A stretch of DNA of 64,000 bases, taken from the NCBI RefSeq assembly GCF_002285635.2, contig NZ_CP023049.2, forward strand, positions 3,968,001-4,032,000. The letters run 5' to 3'. Shown here piece by piece: positions 27,542 through 37,969 of the stretch (its first letter is position 1; the number at the start of each line of letters is the position of its first letter). The translations under genes and the position numbers were made by a program. The notes below the pieces were generated by a model that was not told the DNA's origin, ran no database searches, and saw only the letters and a program-made list of their open reading frames with translations. This DNA comes from Chryseobacterium piperi (GTDB taxonomy: Bacteria; Bacteroidota; Bacteroidia; Flavobacteriales; Weeksellaceae).

Positions 27542-29302
27542 ATGAATATCAAAGATATAATAGAGGAAAAACTTTCAGAAGTTATTTTAAACGTGTATCA
27601 GTTAAAAGACATCAACCTGGAAGTTCAGGAAAATAAGACTGAATATGAAGGTGATTTTACCATTGTTACCTTTCCATTGGTAAAGCAGCTTAAGAAGAAT
27701 CCTGAAAGTATAGGGATTGAGTTGGGAGAGTCTTTAACGGCACAAACCGATCTACTGGAAAGCTTTAATGTCGTAAAAGGATTTTTAAATATTAAAGTTA
27801 AAAATCAATTCTTTATAGATAATTTCAGATCAGTAAGCGAAAACTTTTCAAAGATTGAAAAGAAAGATGCTACAGTAATGGTAGAATATTCTTCTCCTAA
27901 CACGAACAAGCCTTTACATTTGGGGCATATCAGAAATAACTTATTAGGATTTTCTGTTGCTCAGATTTTAAAAGAAGCAGGATATGATGTGATTAAATCC
28001 CAGATTATTAATGATAGAGGGATTCATATCTGTAAATCAATGCTGGCGTGGGAAAAGTTTGGAAAAGGAGAGACACCCGAAACGTCTGCTACAAAAGGAG
28101 ATAAGTTTGTTGGAAACTATTATGTAGAATTTGATAAAAACTATAAAAAAGAAATAGCAGAACTTGTTGAGCAGGGAATGGGAGAGGATGAGGCTAAAAA
28201 AGAAGCCCCTTTAATGAAAGAAGCTCAAAAGATGCTACTGGACTGGGAAAATGGAGATGAAAAAGTGAGGAGTCTTTGGAACGAAATGAATACCTGGGTA
28301 TATCAGGGTTTCAATGAAACTTACAAAAGATTAGGGGTAGACTTTGATCAGGTTCAATATGAAAGCAATACTTATTTATTGGGAAAAGATCTAATTCAGG
28401 AAGGCTTATCTAAAGGGATTCTGTACCAAAAAGAAGATGGATCGGTTTGGTGTGATCTGACTGATGAAGGCCTGGATCAAAAACTTTTATTGCGTTCAGA
28501 CGGAACTTCTGTTTATATGACACAAGATTTAGGAACTGCAGTAGAAAGATTCAAGCAGAATGATATAAAAAAATTGATTTACACTGTAGGGAATGAACAG
28601 GATTATCACTTCCAGGTGTTATTCAAAATTTTGAAAAAGCTAGGCTATGCATGGGCGGATCAATTGTTCCATCTATCTTATGGAATGGTAGAGCTTCCAG
28701 AAGGAAAAATGAAATCACGAGAAGGAACTGTTGTGGATGCTGACGATCTTATGGAGGAAATGCATAAAACAGCAGAGTTAAAAGCAAAAGAAAACGGAAG
28801 ACTTGAAGGGCTTACTGAAGAAGAAAAAGAAGCTTCTTATGAGACCATAGGATTGGGAGCATTGAAATACTTTATGCTTAAAGTAGATCCTAAGAAAAAA
28901 ATGTTGTTCAATCCGGCAGAAAGTATTGAATTCAATGGAAATACAGGACCATTTATTCAGTATACGTATGCACGTATCCAATCTTTGCTGACCAAAGCAA
29001 AATATGAATATAAAGAGGTTTCGGATGTTACCTTCAGCGAATTTGAGAAAGAGTTCATTATGTTGCTTGCTAACTATAAGACAGTAGTAGAGAAAGCTGC
29101 AGAATCATTGAGTCCTGCTTTAGTTGCTAATTATGTTTATGATTTAGTGAAGTCGTACAACTCATTTTATCAAAGCAATCCGATCCTAATTCAGGAAAAT
29201 GAAAATATTAAACAGTTCCAACTGAATTTATCTGATCTTACTGGAAAAGTAATAAAAAAATCACTGGATTTACTAGGAATAGGAACGGTAAACAGAATGT
29301 AA
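27542..29302 (+). CDS. argS: Arginine-tRNA ligase
   Basis: Arginyl-tRNA synthetase is a class I enzyme that charges tRNA-Arg. The protein has 586 residues. The N-terminal Add-1 domain covers about residues 1-105. The HIGH signature appears as KPLHLGHIRNNLLG at about residues 127-140. The KMSK-like loop is KMKSREGT near residue 390. The DALR anticodon-binding domain follows, with FIQYTYARIQSLL near residue 472. The length is normal. It is a single-gene unit: the terminator of the SusCD cluster lies upstream and a bidirectional terminator downstream. It is core translation machinery and marks the end of the accessory SusCD block. Confidence 0.98.
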   Translation: MNIKDIIEEKLSEVILNVYQLKDINLEVQENKTEYEGDFTIVTFPLVKQLKKNPESIGIELGESLTAQTDLLESFNVVKGFLNIKVKNQFFIDNFRSVSENFSKIEKKDATVMVEYSSPNTNKPLHLGHIRNNLLGFSVAQILKEAGYDVIKSQIINDRGIHICKSMLAWEKFGKGETPETSATKGDKFVGNYYVEFDKNYKKEIAELVEQGMGEDEAKKEAPLMKEAQKMLLDWENGDEKVRSLWNEMNTWVYQGFNETYKRLGVDFDQVQYESNTYLLGKDLIQEGLSKGILYQKEDGSVWCDLTDEGLDQKLLLRSDGTSVYMTQDLGTAVERFKQNDIKKLIYTVGNEQDYHFQVLFKILKKLGYAWADQLFHLSYGMVELPEGKMKSREGTVVDADDLMEEMHKTAELKAKENGRLEGLTEEEKEASYETIGLGALKYFMLKVDPKKKMLFNPAESIEFNGNTGPFIQYTYARIQSLLTKAKYEYKEVSDVTFSEFEKEFIMLLANYKTVVEKAAESLSPALVANYVYDLVKSYNSFYQSNPILIQENENIKQFQLNLSDLTGKVIKKSLDLLGIGTVNRM

Positions 29303-29307
29303 AATAT

Positions 29308-29336
29308 AAGCCTCTTGAATTTCAAGAGGCTTTTTT
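29308..29336. terminator. Bidirectional terminator between argS and the YihY gene
   Basis: Perfect stem AAGCCTCTTGAA / TTCAAGAGGCTT followed by T-run, placed between convergent genes. Confidence 0.92.
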
Positions 29337-29337
29337 A

Positions 29338-30276
29338 TTAAACTGAGGCTTCATCAGAATTTTGTTTTTTAAGACTCTCTTCATAAAGTTTGGCATCGCT
29401 CCATCTGGCATGTTTAGAAGGAATAATTTTATATCCTTTTTTGTAAGAATATACTTTTGTGAATTCAGCTCCGAAAAATATCAGCATACATGAATAGTTA
29501 ATCCACATCATGATAAGGATGACAGTTCCTGCAGCTCCAAACGTGGATGTCGGTTTAAAATTGCCAAAGTAAAGGCTCAATAAAAACTTACCTAATGTAA
29601 ATAGGAGAGTTGTCAATATAGCCCCCTTCCATACCGGTCTCCAGCTGATCTGTACATCCGGGAGAAATTTAAACATTAAGGCAAATAGCAACATCACAAG
29701 GGCAAAACCAATTGCGAAATTGACTAGTGAAACCAATAAGTAAGTTTCAAGGCCAAAATAACTTGTAATCCAGGTATTAAAAAGACTGATCATCGATGAG
29801 AGGATCATGGTAATCATTAATAAAAAACCAAGGATGAGAATCATTCCCAGTGAATTGGCTCTGTCTAAAACAAATTTCAACAGTGCTTTTTTAGGTGCTG
29901 ATTGTACATCCCACAGTGTATTTAAGGAATGCTGTAACTGGAAAAATAATGTAGTAGAACCAAAGACTAAAGAGCCTATACCTACTACCTTCATAAAAAC
30001 ATTCTGTTTATCAATTAAGGCTCCTGCGATCATATTTTCCACACTTTTGGCAACATCTGTTCCCATTAGTCCGCTGATCTGAGTACTGATCTCTCCACGA
30101 ATAGCTTCTTCTCCAAAGAAATTACCGGCGATCCAGATAATAATGATCAATAGCCCGGGAATGGAAAAAATAGCATAATATGCTAGACTTGCCGAATCTT
30201 TTGTTGCGGAAGAATTATTCCATTCGGTAAATGTATCTTTTAAAACTTCCCAGAAAAATTTGATGTTATTGATCAT
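29338..30276 (-). CDS. YihY/BrkB family inner membrane protein
   Basis: The 312-residue polytopic protein has about six transmembrane helices and the YihY/BrkB family pattern: SLAYYAIFSIPGLLIIIIWI near residues 30-49, GSLVFGSTTLFFQLQHSLNTLW (core FGSTTLFFQLQHSLNTLW) near residue 105, and FGAAGTVILIMMWINYSCM near residue 245. Family members have been called virulence factor BrkB or ribonuclease BN, but the RNase BN name was a misassignment, and the biochemical role is unsettled. The C-terminal tail is charged and cytosolic. The start ATG at 30274-30276 opens a short amphipathic N-terminus. It is convergent with argS and is a single-gene unit. Confidence 0.9.
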   Translation of the reverse strand: MINNIKFFWEVLKDTFTEWNNSSATKDSASLAYYAIFSIPGLLIIIIWIAGNFFGEEAIRGEISTQISGLMGTDVAKSVENMIAGALIDKQNVFMKVVGIGSLVFGSTTLFFQLQHSLNTLWDVQSAPKKALLKFVLDRANSLGMILILGFLLMITMILSSMISLFNTWITSYFGLETYLLVSLVNFAIGFALVMLLFALMFKFLPDVQISWRPVWKGAILTTLLFTLGKFLLSLYFGNFKPTSTFGAAGTVILIMMWINYSCMLIFFGAEFTKVYSYKKGYKIIPSKHARWSDAKLYEESLKKQNSDEASV

Positions 30277-30380
30277 AATTTTTTTTATACTTATTTAAAA
30301 ATAAACTACAAAGCCCTAGTTTAAACACCTTAGTTTACTTAAGTTAGTTCAGAATAATGTTGTATAATAAGTCCACATAA

Positions 30381-30401
30381 GATGAAAATCAAAGATTTTC
30401 A
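30381..30401. repeat. Perfect short inverted repeat in the gap between YihY and tamL
   Basis: ATGAAAATC-AAA-GATTTTCAT. It is followed at both sides by related CTTAGTTTACTTAA / TAAAGTGTACTTAA sequences. No function is evident. Confidence 0.35.
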
Positions 30402-30451
30402 TAAAACTAAAGTGTACTTAATCTATATAAGACTTGTTACTTAAAAATACT

Positions 30452-30477
30452 AAAGTGCCAAAATTCTGGCCACTTTT
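30452..30477 (-). terminator. Terminator of the tamB-tamL operon
   Basis: Stem AAAGTGCCA / TGGCCACTTT with one bulge. It lies 55 bp after the tamL stop on the minus strand. Confidence 0.65.
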
Positions 30478-30532
30478 TGTAGTTGAAAATAACTGATGTT
30501 CTTCATAGATATTTTTATTTAAAAGTTCCCTA

Positions 30533-32863
30533 TTAAAAAGGATATCCGATTGCTATATTTAAAATAAGATTATCTCTTCTCCAGTTGCTATCTCCAAAAT
30601 TAATCCTGTCAAAGGCCCATCTATCCCCTTTTTCATAATAGGGAACACGTATTGGCATAGCGAGATCTAATCTTAAAATTAAGATTGAGAAATCAAGTCT
30701 TAGACCAACTCCGGCACCTACTGCTACTTCGCTTAAAAAATCTTTAGAAAACTTTCCTCCGGGTCTCTCATTGTTCTTGTCATTAATTAACCAAACGTTT
30801 CCGGCATCTACAAAGGCAGCAACATTTAAAAATTTATAAAGATTCGCTCTGTATTCTGCATTCATCTCTAATTTGATATCTCCTGATTGATCAAAAGCAA
30901 AATTCCGATTTGAACTTATTGGATTATAGCTTCCTGGTCCTAAAGCTCTGGCACGGAATGCCCTGATGCTATTACTTCCCCCTACAAAAAACTGTCTTGA
31001 AAAAGGAACTTCCTCCGAATTTCCATATGGATAAGCTATTCCCGCAATAATTCTTGAAGCAAAATTGGTTTTTTCAGAAAACTTATGATAGAACCTGAAA
31101 TCATTTTCTATTTTCGCATACTGACTAAACGGAACCCCAAAAATTTCTTTTTGTTTACCTTTTCTTGCATTAGCTCCCGTTATTAAACCTGTAATATTTC
31201 CTGCCAGATCAACGGTACCTTTATAATAAATAGTATTCGTCTGTGGTAGCATTGTATTGGTATAGGTATAAGAGTACGTTGGGCCAAAAATAAGTTGTTT
31301 CTCAATAGCTCTTTGTAGATATGGGCTGTTTTCAATTTGTGTGCGGTATAAACTTGTAACATTAGCTGGAGAAACTAAAGTAATGTCAATAACCTTCAAC
31401 TCATGTTCCTTTCTGGCATTTTCTTTCCACACATATCCAAAAGAAGCGGTGAAATTATTAAGTGTATAAAGCTGGGTACGGTTCTGGAACTCGTATCCCA
31501 GGCTAATATTCGTTCTTGGAACAAAAGCACTCGAAGAATTAAACCTGAATGGGGCAACAATTCTGGGAATAGACAATTGTACATTAGCTCCGGCACGATA
31601 CATATTTCTGGCTTCTGCCTGCCCACCCATCTGTACATCAAAAGCTCCATAAACAGCTGCTTTAAATTGTTCAGCACCACGGAAAAAATTTCGATGGGTC
31701 CAGTTCAAATTCAATTCACTACCGGCATAACTTGCGGAGTTCGTTCGGCCTAAAGCTTCTAAGCGTAAAGACTGGAGCTCCCTTGGAGTCAATAAATAAT
31801 AAGCGTCAAATTTATGTTGCAATGAATCAGAAACAATAAATTCATTTTTTACAAACTTAAAAACTCCCAAACTTATTAAGCGGTTCAGTGATAGATTATG
31901 ATTGGTTCGATTGTATAAATCTCCTTTTTTAAAATACAGTGCTCTGTCAAAGATTCTTGGTTTGAATTTATGTTGCGGATCAATAACGTAAATATCATCA
32001 TAAGCATATTTAGAAAGAGAATCCGAACTCATCGGAACGCTGTATTTACCATCTTTAACATCCTGAAGATTATAAGTAGGGAAAACAATAACTTTATCAA
32101 TACCAAATTGCTGAGTAGCCAGACTAGGTGTATCGTCTTTTAATTTTACATTCAGATCTACCTTGTGTTTTTTACTTATGGTGCTGTCTGCCTGTACGAT
32201 AATATTATCAGAATGGAAATAATAAAACCCTTTCTCTTTTAAGCCGTTATCAATTCTATCCCTTTCTGCTTTGATGACATCCAGATCGAAGGGGTTTCCG
32301 GCTTTAAGAAAACTTTTATCCTTTAAATTTTGAATTTCATGATTCACGATAGTAGAATCTTTTTGAAACTGTACATCACTGATCAAATATTGAGCACCCG
32401 GTCTCAAGGTATAGATAACCTTTACTTTCTTATTTTTAGAAATAGTGTCATAAGTTGCTTTGGCATTAAAATATCCTTTGTTTTCAGAATAATTAACGAT
32501 GATATCCCTATTGAATTCGCGATCAACATCCCCCAGTAAAACAGGCTTTTCACCTACTTTATATTTTAACCAGTAATTGAATCCCTTTTCTTTTTTAGGC
32601 TCCTTAGCAATATTGTAAAAATATAGTCTGGGACGTAGGCCAAGCAGAGTTGAATTAGGCTTGGGAACTAAATTTTCTTCCAAAGAAGCTTGAAGTTCCT
32701 TTTTTGCTTTTTTTGAAATGGTATCGGCATCGATTTTTACTTCAGGACCCGTGTACAGCATTTGTCCCTCTTTTAAAAATTTGGTATTGCTGCACGAAAT
32801 CGTAACTGCGGTAACACCCGAAGTCAACAAATATTTAAAATATATATTGAATTTATTTCCCAT
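30533..32863 (-). CDS. tamL: TamA-like outer membrane lipoprotein (TamL), BamA/Omp85 superfamily
   Basis: The 776-residue protein is an Omp85-type assembly factor. It begins with a lipoprotein signal whose lipobox is TISC with Cys24, which is the feature that separates the Bacteroidota TamL from proteobacterial TamA. POTRA-like domains span about residues 35-350 (for example YFNAKATYDTISKNKKVKV and LNVKLKDDTPSLATQQFGID). A beta barrel fills the rest, with the Omp85 signature region FVGGSNSIRAFRARALGPG near residue 635 and a terminal aromatic residue (IAIGYPF). Its start codon overlaps the tamB stop (TAATG), which indicates coupled translation and partnership in envelope biogenesis. Client proteins are unknown. 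Confidence 0.92.
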   Translation of the reverse strand: MGNKFNIYFKYLLTSGVTAVTISCSNTKFLKEGQMLYTGPEVKIDADTISKKAKKELQASLEENLVPKPNSTLLGLRPRLYFYNIAKEPKKEKGFNYWLKYKVGEKPVLLGDVDREFNRDIIVNYSENKGYFNAKATYDTISKNKKVKVIYTLRPGAQYLISDVQFQKDSTIVNHEIQNLKDKSFLKAGNPFDLDVIKAERDRIDNGLKEKGFYYFHSDNIIVQADSTISKKHKVDLNVKLKDDTPSLATQQFGIDKVIVFPTYNLQDVKDGKYSVPMSSDSLSKYAYDDIYVIDPQHKFKPRIFDRALYFKKGDLYNRTNHNLSLNRLISLGVFKFVKNEFIVSDSLQHKFDAYYLLTPRELQSLRLEALGRTNSASYAGSELNLNWTHRNFFRGAEQFKAAVYGAFDVQMGGQAEARNMYRAGANVQLSIPRIVAPFRFNSSSAFVPRTNISLGYEFQNRTQLYTLNNFTASFGYVWKENARKEHELKVIDITLVSPANVTSLYRTQIENSPYLQRAIEKQLIFGPTYSYTYTNTMLPQTNTIYYKGTVDLAGNITGLITGANARKGKQKEIFGVPFSQYAKIENDFRFYHKFSEKTNFASRIIAGIAYPYGNSEEVPFSRQFFVGGSNSIRAFRARALGPGSYNPISSNRNFAFDQSGDIKLEMNAEYRANLYKFLNVAAFVDAGNVWLINDKNNERPGGKFSKDFLSEVAVGAGVGLRLDFSILILRLDLAMPIRVPYYEKGDRWAFDRINFGDSNWRRDNLILNIAIGYPF

Positions 32864-35800
32864 TATTTAAATTCTACCACTTGGTTATTTTTATTTTCTT
32901 TCTTTTGCTTTTCTTTTTCTTTTTTAGATCGTTGGAAGATATCCCGGAATTTATCATACTCCAGGGTAATAATAAATCCTACACCTGTTTCGACAATCTG
33001 TCCTTGAAGAGCAACCTGATATTCATCTTTACGATACGCTCTCAGCATATATCTGCCATCTTTTGAAAGGTTGTAATCTACCGTAACGTTTCCAGCAATA
33101 TTGGTGGTATTTTCATTTTGTCTGGCATCACCTTCTAATCCGAAATTACTTCCTACCGTAACTTTTAAACGGTCGTTAAGAAGTCTTTTACTGATATCAA
33201 CATTAAGATCTGTTCTTGTATTTTTTTGTCCCGTAGAATAATCTTCAGAAGAATCAAGGCCAAAATTTAAATCTACACCTTTGATAAGACCTGCGGCAAG
33301 ATTATTCAGTTGCTGGGATAGAATTTTACTTACACTCTGTCTTGCCATAGCCTCTGCGGACATTCCTGCACCACTTTGGAATGGATTTTCACCTACGAAA
33401 CGGTTCAATAATAACAGAGCAAAAACCTGTTTATTCATTTCAGATTCCTGGGTTCTCAGCTCAATGAGTTTTTGATTAACGGTTTCTGTTACGGCTGATG
33501 AAACAGCACTGTTTTTTTCATCCGTTGTAATATCAAAACTGATTTGAGGTTTCAGCAATTCCCCTTTCATTTTCAATAAAGTATTGAATGGGATTCTCTG
33601 CTTGTATTGATTTAGTGTAGGATCACCAGCACCTAGCTGTTGCTCAACAAGATCGTAAGGAGCTGTTTCGGTTTTATAAATTGCCGTAATATCCATGATG
33701 GCTGCAGTCGGTTCTCCGGTCCAGGTAATGGTGCTTCCTTTCTGAATATCAAATTTTCTTTTAAGCAGACTTACAGAAAGTTCATAAGCTCCTTTTTCCA
33801 CTTGGTAAACTCCTACAAGAGTAGTTTTTCCTGAAGGGTCAATTCCTCCTGTCAGTTCAGCTTCTCCCTGAAGTTTTACAAAATCGCCATTGGCTTTATC
33901 GATGATAATCGACATCTTGGCTTCCTTGCTTACTTCAATATTGACACTGACATCCATCCCTTTAATTCGGCTTTCGGCTTTCAAGGAGTCAGCTTTAATC
34001 GTTTTGTTTAAAACCACCTGATCTTTGTCTACAAACTCTACAATTCCGTCTCTTTCCTGTAAAGAAGGGCTGGATTGAGGAAGAACAAAGGTAAAGTCTG
34101 TATTATCTGCTACAGCTAATCTTCCGTCGACTTTTGGCAAATCCAGATTTCCGCGAATATGCAATCCTGCATCAATAGCAAGTACACCGTACATCATAGC
34201 ATCATTCGATTTTTCAGAATTAACCACTTTAAAACCTTTGGCATTCACATCAAGATTGAATGCAAAATCCTTGTAAGTCTGGGTAAGAACCTGTCCATTA
34301 ACTACAAGCGCATTGCCATCTTTGTCTTTAATTTTGAAAGAATTGAATTCAATTCCCCGGTTGGTAAAATCAATTTCATCATTCAGTTTTCTGAAGTCAC
34401 TTCCTGTTTTTGCGATTTCAAGACCTACATCATTGAATTTTACCTTTCCTAAAATATTAGGTTTGTCAGTACTTCCTGTTATTTTTAAATTTCCTGAAAG
34501 ATAACCTTCCGTATTGGTAATAGCATTCATGGAAAAGCCCTGAACACTTTTCATCTGAAGTTTATTGATCGCCATATTCATATCAAAAGTGCTGGAAGAT
34601 GTATTATAATCCCCTGCAATTTTAACATCATTATCGTTTCCTGAAAGGACGATGTCAGCATTTAAAAGTTTAGCTGAAGTGCTATTTACTTTTACAGCAA
34701 GATTTCCAACTGCATTTCCGTAAACGATCAGATCTGAAATATTCAGGTCGGAAGTAAACGTCATATCTTTTGTTAGGTCTCGAAGCTGAGCCGTTCCGTT
34801 AATTGTTCCTCTGGCCAGTATCGTATCTTTTTTAATGATTTCGGTGATGGTTTCTATTTTGAAATCTTTCAATGAAATCTTTAAAGGACTGTTGGGCGAG
34901 TTGCTTTCAGACTGTAATAGGATTTCACTTCCAGAGTTTGAAAGCCTGAAATTGTCTGCAAGAATTCCTTTGCTGCTGATTTGTATTTTATTTCCTTCAG
35001 CAACTGTCCAGTCATTATAGTTTAGCTTTAAACCATTCGGATTCAGAGATACTTCTGTAATATCATTAAGGGATTTAGCGTTTCCGGCGATCAGGAATTG
35101 CGTAACATCCTTCTGATCTTTGGTTGTAATATTGTAATTAATGGTATTGTTCGCGATATCCCCACCAATATTCACTTTATTTAAAGCGAAGCTCGAACTT
35201 TTTAATGCCGCCACATTAAGATTATATTGTAGTGCATCATTATCATTGGTAACCTTCAATGAAGCATTATCAATAGAGTTTTCACCATATAATACCTCAG
35301 GAATTTTTCCATCGATTTCTATTTTATGTGAATCGGCATTGTAGTTTCCTACTAAATTAATGGTTTCAAAGCTTTTCAGATCCGGAACAAACTTTCTGAT
35401 CAGATCATCGTTTTTAATTTTTGCATTGAACGTGAAAAATTGTCCGGCATCAATCTTCTGAGTTTTATCCGGTTTTTGAAACTGATAATATTGATTAATA
35501 GTCTGGGCTAAAGATCCGAAAATCTGGGTTAGTTTATACTTACCTCTCAGTTCTACATCAGCAATCTGAGAATTGAAAACAATATTTGTGGAATCATTGG
35601 TAGATGATGCCTCTAGGTGAACTTCCTGGATTGGATAGACTTCTTTAGTATCTGAAAAAGCAAAGTTCTGAAGATTTAAGTAACCATTCAAATGATCAGG
35701 ATCAAGATTCGTGAAATCTCCATCGATTTTTCCTCCGATGATCATTTGTTTATCATAGAAACCTAGTTTGTTCAGGTCTAATTTGATGATATCACCATTA

Positions 35801-37893
35801 AGCTTTACCGTAGGATTTTTCTCATCATAAACTCCGGATGCTGTTAATTGAAGATTGGCATTCGGGTCTTTTGAATTCAAAACAATATGATAAACACCAT
35901 TATTGATTTTTCCGGTCAAATTCATATTGCGGTACTGATAGCCTTTGTACACTGCAGAAGCGACATGTCCTTTAATATCAGCATTGGCCTTTTTGAAATC
36001 GAAACTTTCCCCTTTAGCTGAAATTTGTGCTGTTATCGGTCCAATATCTTTATTCTGAATAATTTTTCCAACCTGAATGCCTTGAAGATTGGCTTTCACA
36101 TCATACAATTCCCGATTCTTTCTGCGCATATCCACATCAGCAATAATAGCAGCATTTCCAAGGGTTGAATAAAGATTAAGATTGGTATTCACCACTTTTG
36201 TTGTACCCTTCGCAGTTCCTTTTACACTGAAATTGGAAGGAAGCGAAATATTGGAAGGAATAGTATTTTTAGGAACTAAATTATATATCGTTTTTGCAGA
36301 TGATGAGAATTCTCCGATTTTCAGATCATAATACAACTGATCAGGATTCATTGCATTTTTGATTCTTCCTGACGCTGCAAGTCTAAGCTGATCCAGACCT
36401 GAAAGTTTAAAATTCTGAATCAACAAATCATTAACGCTTCCTTTCACATTTGCATTTACACTAAGAATGCCATTAGGGTATTTGTTGAATGGAACCGTAT
36501 TTCTTAGAGTAGGAACCAGGTTTAAAATATCTGCAAAACCTACTTTGGAATCTTTAATATTGGCAGAGATTCTTACGGCTCCAAGATTTGAAGTAAGTTG
36601 TTCAATAGAATTGTATTGTAGAATAACTTCATCCCTTAAAACCGTTTTAGGAGTTTGTAAATACAAATCTTTAAGATAAGCTTCCTTTTCTCCGTAAACA
36701 AAATCAGTGTTGAATTTTTGAATATTCAACCCTCTGCTTTCCTGGATTTCAGCAGTATTTACAGTTCCAGCAAAAGTGTTATTTTCCATTTTGAAGTTTC
36801 TGACTTCTACATTCATTTTGGAAAAATTCAGATGGTTGAAATCCATTCCCTGTTTGGTAGGAGCGATAGCCGTATTATTATAGGCAACCTTTACATCATT
36901 AAGGATCAGCTTTGTTAAAAGCAGTTTCATCGCTTTTTCTGAGGTGGTTGACGGCTTAGGTTCTTCTTTTGAGTTTTTAGGATTGGCATCCTGAGCAGGC
37001 AGATAAAGGTTAGCATTAATATCTGCTCCTGAGAGAATAAGATTCCCAATGTTGTAAGAATTATTATCTAAATCGAGTTTATTAACCTTAGTACTGAGTT
37101 CTTTAAAAATAACTTTTGCAAAAGTTTTAGTATTGTCATCTCCATAATCAATGTCAAAATTGGTCAGCTTTATCCCTCTCAATCCAATATTCATTGTCTC
37201 CTTTTTATTAAGAGAATCTACTTTCTTTTCAACTTTTTTAGAAACCTCTTTTACAAGATCCTGCTTCAGCTTTAACTTTAAACCGTCAAGATTAATGTCA
37301 TTGACAGCATAAGTATTTTTAGTCAAATCAAAGGTTTTTACCCTTGTATCAAAAGACTTAAAGTATAGTTTTATATCGTTCCCAGATTGCTGATCATTAA
37401 AAGTAACTCCAATGTCTTTCAGCTTGATTTTGTCAAGTGAAATAATAAAGGGCTTGGAAGGACTTTCCTCTTTATCTGATGTTGCAAAAGCATCAATAAT
37501 GTAATCAAAATTAAACTTCCCGTCAGGTTTTCTCACGACATTAGCCTGAACACCCTCCAGGTCTACAGAAGTAATATCTGCCGTAGAATTGATAAGCTTA
37601 AGCATATTTAATCCTACGTCTAGTTTTTTAACCGCAAGAAGTGTGTCAATATTTTGCCCCTTTAAATAAAGATTTTCCATAACAAGACTGTTAGGGAACC
37701 CTACGTAAACTCTTTCGAGGCTAACTTTTGTTTTGATTTTTTTTTCTAGATAGACAACTAGTTTGTCTTTGATGAAGTTTTGAACTGCCGGAAGTCTCAG
37801 GCTTAATATAAGGAGGGTAAAGAATACCAATATCGATATTAAGGTAATAACAATACGCCTCAGGAGTTTTCTTTTATTAATTTTTAGTTTCAA
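32863..37893 (-). CDS. tamB: Translocation and assembly module protein TamB
   Basis: The 1676-residue protein is a member of the TamB/AsmA-like family, which forms a long hydrophobic beta groove across the periplasm thought to carry phospholipids and to help outer-membrane protein assembly. Seen: one N-terminal transmembrane anchor at about residues 14-32 preceded by a basic KRKLLRR stretch, AsmA-like repeats of beta strands through the middle, and the C-terminal DUF490 domain (LVGVYQVEKGAYELSVSLLK near residue 1360, then FALLLLNRFVGENPF near residue 1495). The tail ends in a very basic Lys/Glu-rich segment. It is co-transcribed with tamL from a consensus promoter at 37912-37919. Length is within the range for Bacteroidota TamB. 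Confidence 0.94.
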   Translation of the reverse strand: MKLKINKRKLLRRIVITLISILVFFTLLILSLRLPAVQNFIKDKLVVYLEKKIKTKVSLERVYVGFPNSLVMENLYLKGQNIDTLLAVKKLDVGLNMLKLINSTADITSVDLEGVQANVVRKPDGKFNFDYIIDAFATSDKEESPSKPFIISLDKIKLKDIGVTFNDQQSGNDIKLYFKSFDTRVKTFDLTKNTYAVNDINLDGLKLKLKQDLVKEVSKKVEKKVDSLNKKETMNIGLRGIKLTNFDIDYGDDNTKTFAKVIFKELSTKVNKLDLDNNSYNIGNLILSGADINANLYLPAQDANPKNSKEEPKPSTTSEKAMKLLLTKLILNDVKVAYNNTAIAPTKQGMDFNHLNFSKMNVEVRNFKMENNTFAGTVNTAEIQESRGLNIQKFNTDFVYGEKEAYLKDLYLQTPKTVLRDEVILQYNSIEQLTSNLGAVRISANIKDSKVGFADILNLVPTLRNTVPFNKYPNGILSVNANVKGSVNDLLIQNFKLSGLDQLRLAASGRIKNAMNPDQLYYDLKIGEFSSSAKTIYNLVPKNTIPSNISLPSNFSVKGTAKGTTKVVNTNLNLYSTLGNAAIIADVDMRRKNRELYDVKANLQGIQVGKIIQNKDIGPITAQISAKGESFDFKKANADIKGHVASAVYKGYQYRNMNLTGKINNGVYHIVLNSKDPNANLQLTASGVYDEKNPTVKLNGDIIKLDLNKLGFYDKQMIIGGKIDGDFTNLDPDHLNGYLNLQNFAFSDTKEVYPIQEVHLEASSTNDSTNIVFNSQIADVELRGKYKLTQIFGSLAQTINQYYQFQKPDKTQKIDAGQFFTFNAKIKNDDLIRKFVPDLKSFETINLVGNYNADSHKIEIDGKIPEVLYGENSIDNASLKVTNDNDALQYNLNVAALKSSSFALNKVNIGGDIANNTINYNITTKDQKDVTQFLIAGNAKSLNDITEVSLNPNGLKLNYNDWTVAEGNKIQISSKGILADNFRLSNSGSEILLQSESNSPNSPLKISLKDFKIETITEIIKKDTILARGTINGTAQLRDLTKDMTFTSDLNISDLIVYGNAVGNLAVKVNSTSAKLLNADIVLSGNDNDVKIAGDYNTSSSTFDMNMAINKLQMKSVQGFSMNAITNTEGYLSGNLKITGSTDKPNILGKVKFNDVGLEIAKTGSDFRKLNDEIDFTNRGIEFNSFKIKDKDGNALVVNGQVLTQTYKDFAFNLDVNAKGFKVVNSEKSNDAMMYGVLAIDAGLHIRGNLDLPKVDGRLAVADNTDFTFVLPQSSPSLQERDGIVEFVDKDQVVLNKTIKADSLKAESRIKGMDVSVNIEVSKEAKMSIIIDKANGDFVKLQGEAELTGGIDPSGKTTLVGVYQVEKGAYELSVSLLKRKFDIQKGSTITWTGEPTAAIMDITAIYKTETAPYDLVEQQLGAGDPTLNQYKQRIPFNTLLKMKGELLKPQISFDITTDEKNSAVSSAVTETVNQKLIELRTQESEMNKQVFALLLLNRFVGENPFQSGAGMSAEAMARQSVSKILSQQLNNLAAGLIKGVDLNFGLDSSEDYSTGQKNTRTDLNVDISKRLLNDRLKVTVGSNFGLEGDARQNENTTNIAGNVTVDYNLSKDGRYMLRAYRKDEYQVALQGQIVETGVGFIITLEYDKFRDIFQRSKKEKEKQKKENKNNQVVEFK

Positions 37894-37911
37894 ATGTGGT
37901 AGGGTTTAGAA

Positions 37912-37919
37912 CAAAGATA
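37912..37919 (-). promoter_or_regulatory. Putative -7 box of the tamB-tamL operon
   Basis: CAAAGATA on the plus strand reads TATCTTTG on the minus strand, an exact TAnnTTTG match 18 bases before the tamB ATG. Confidence 0.6.
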
Positions 37920-37969
37920 ATAATACTATTTAAAAAATTACCCGATGTGGTACCCTTTTGAGAATGCAA

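Noticed and set aside
31403..31753. 116-codon plus-strand frame inside tamL, and similar ones inside tamB and htpG (e.g. 52501-52833)
   Set aside because: They are antisense shadows of long conserved genes, with no signal or family match.
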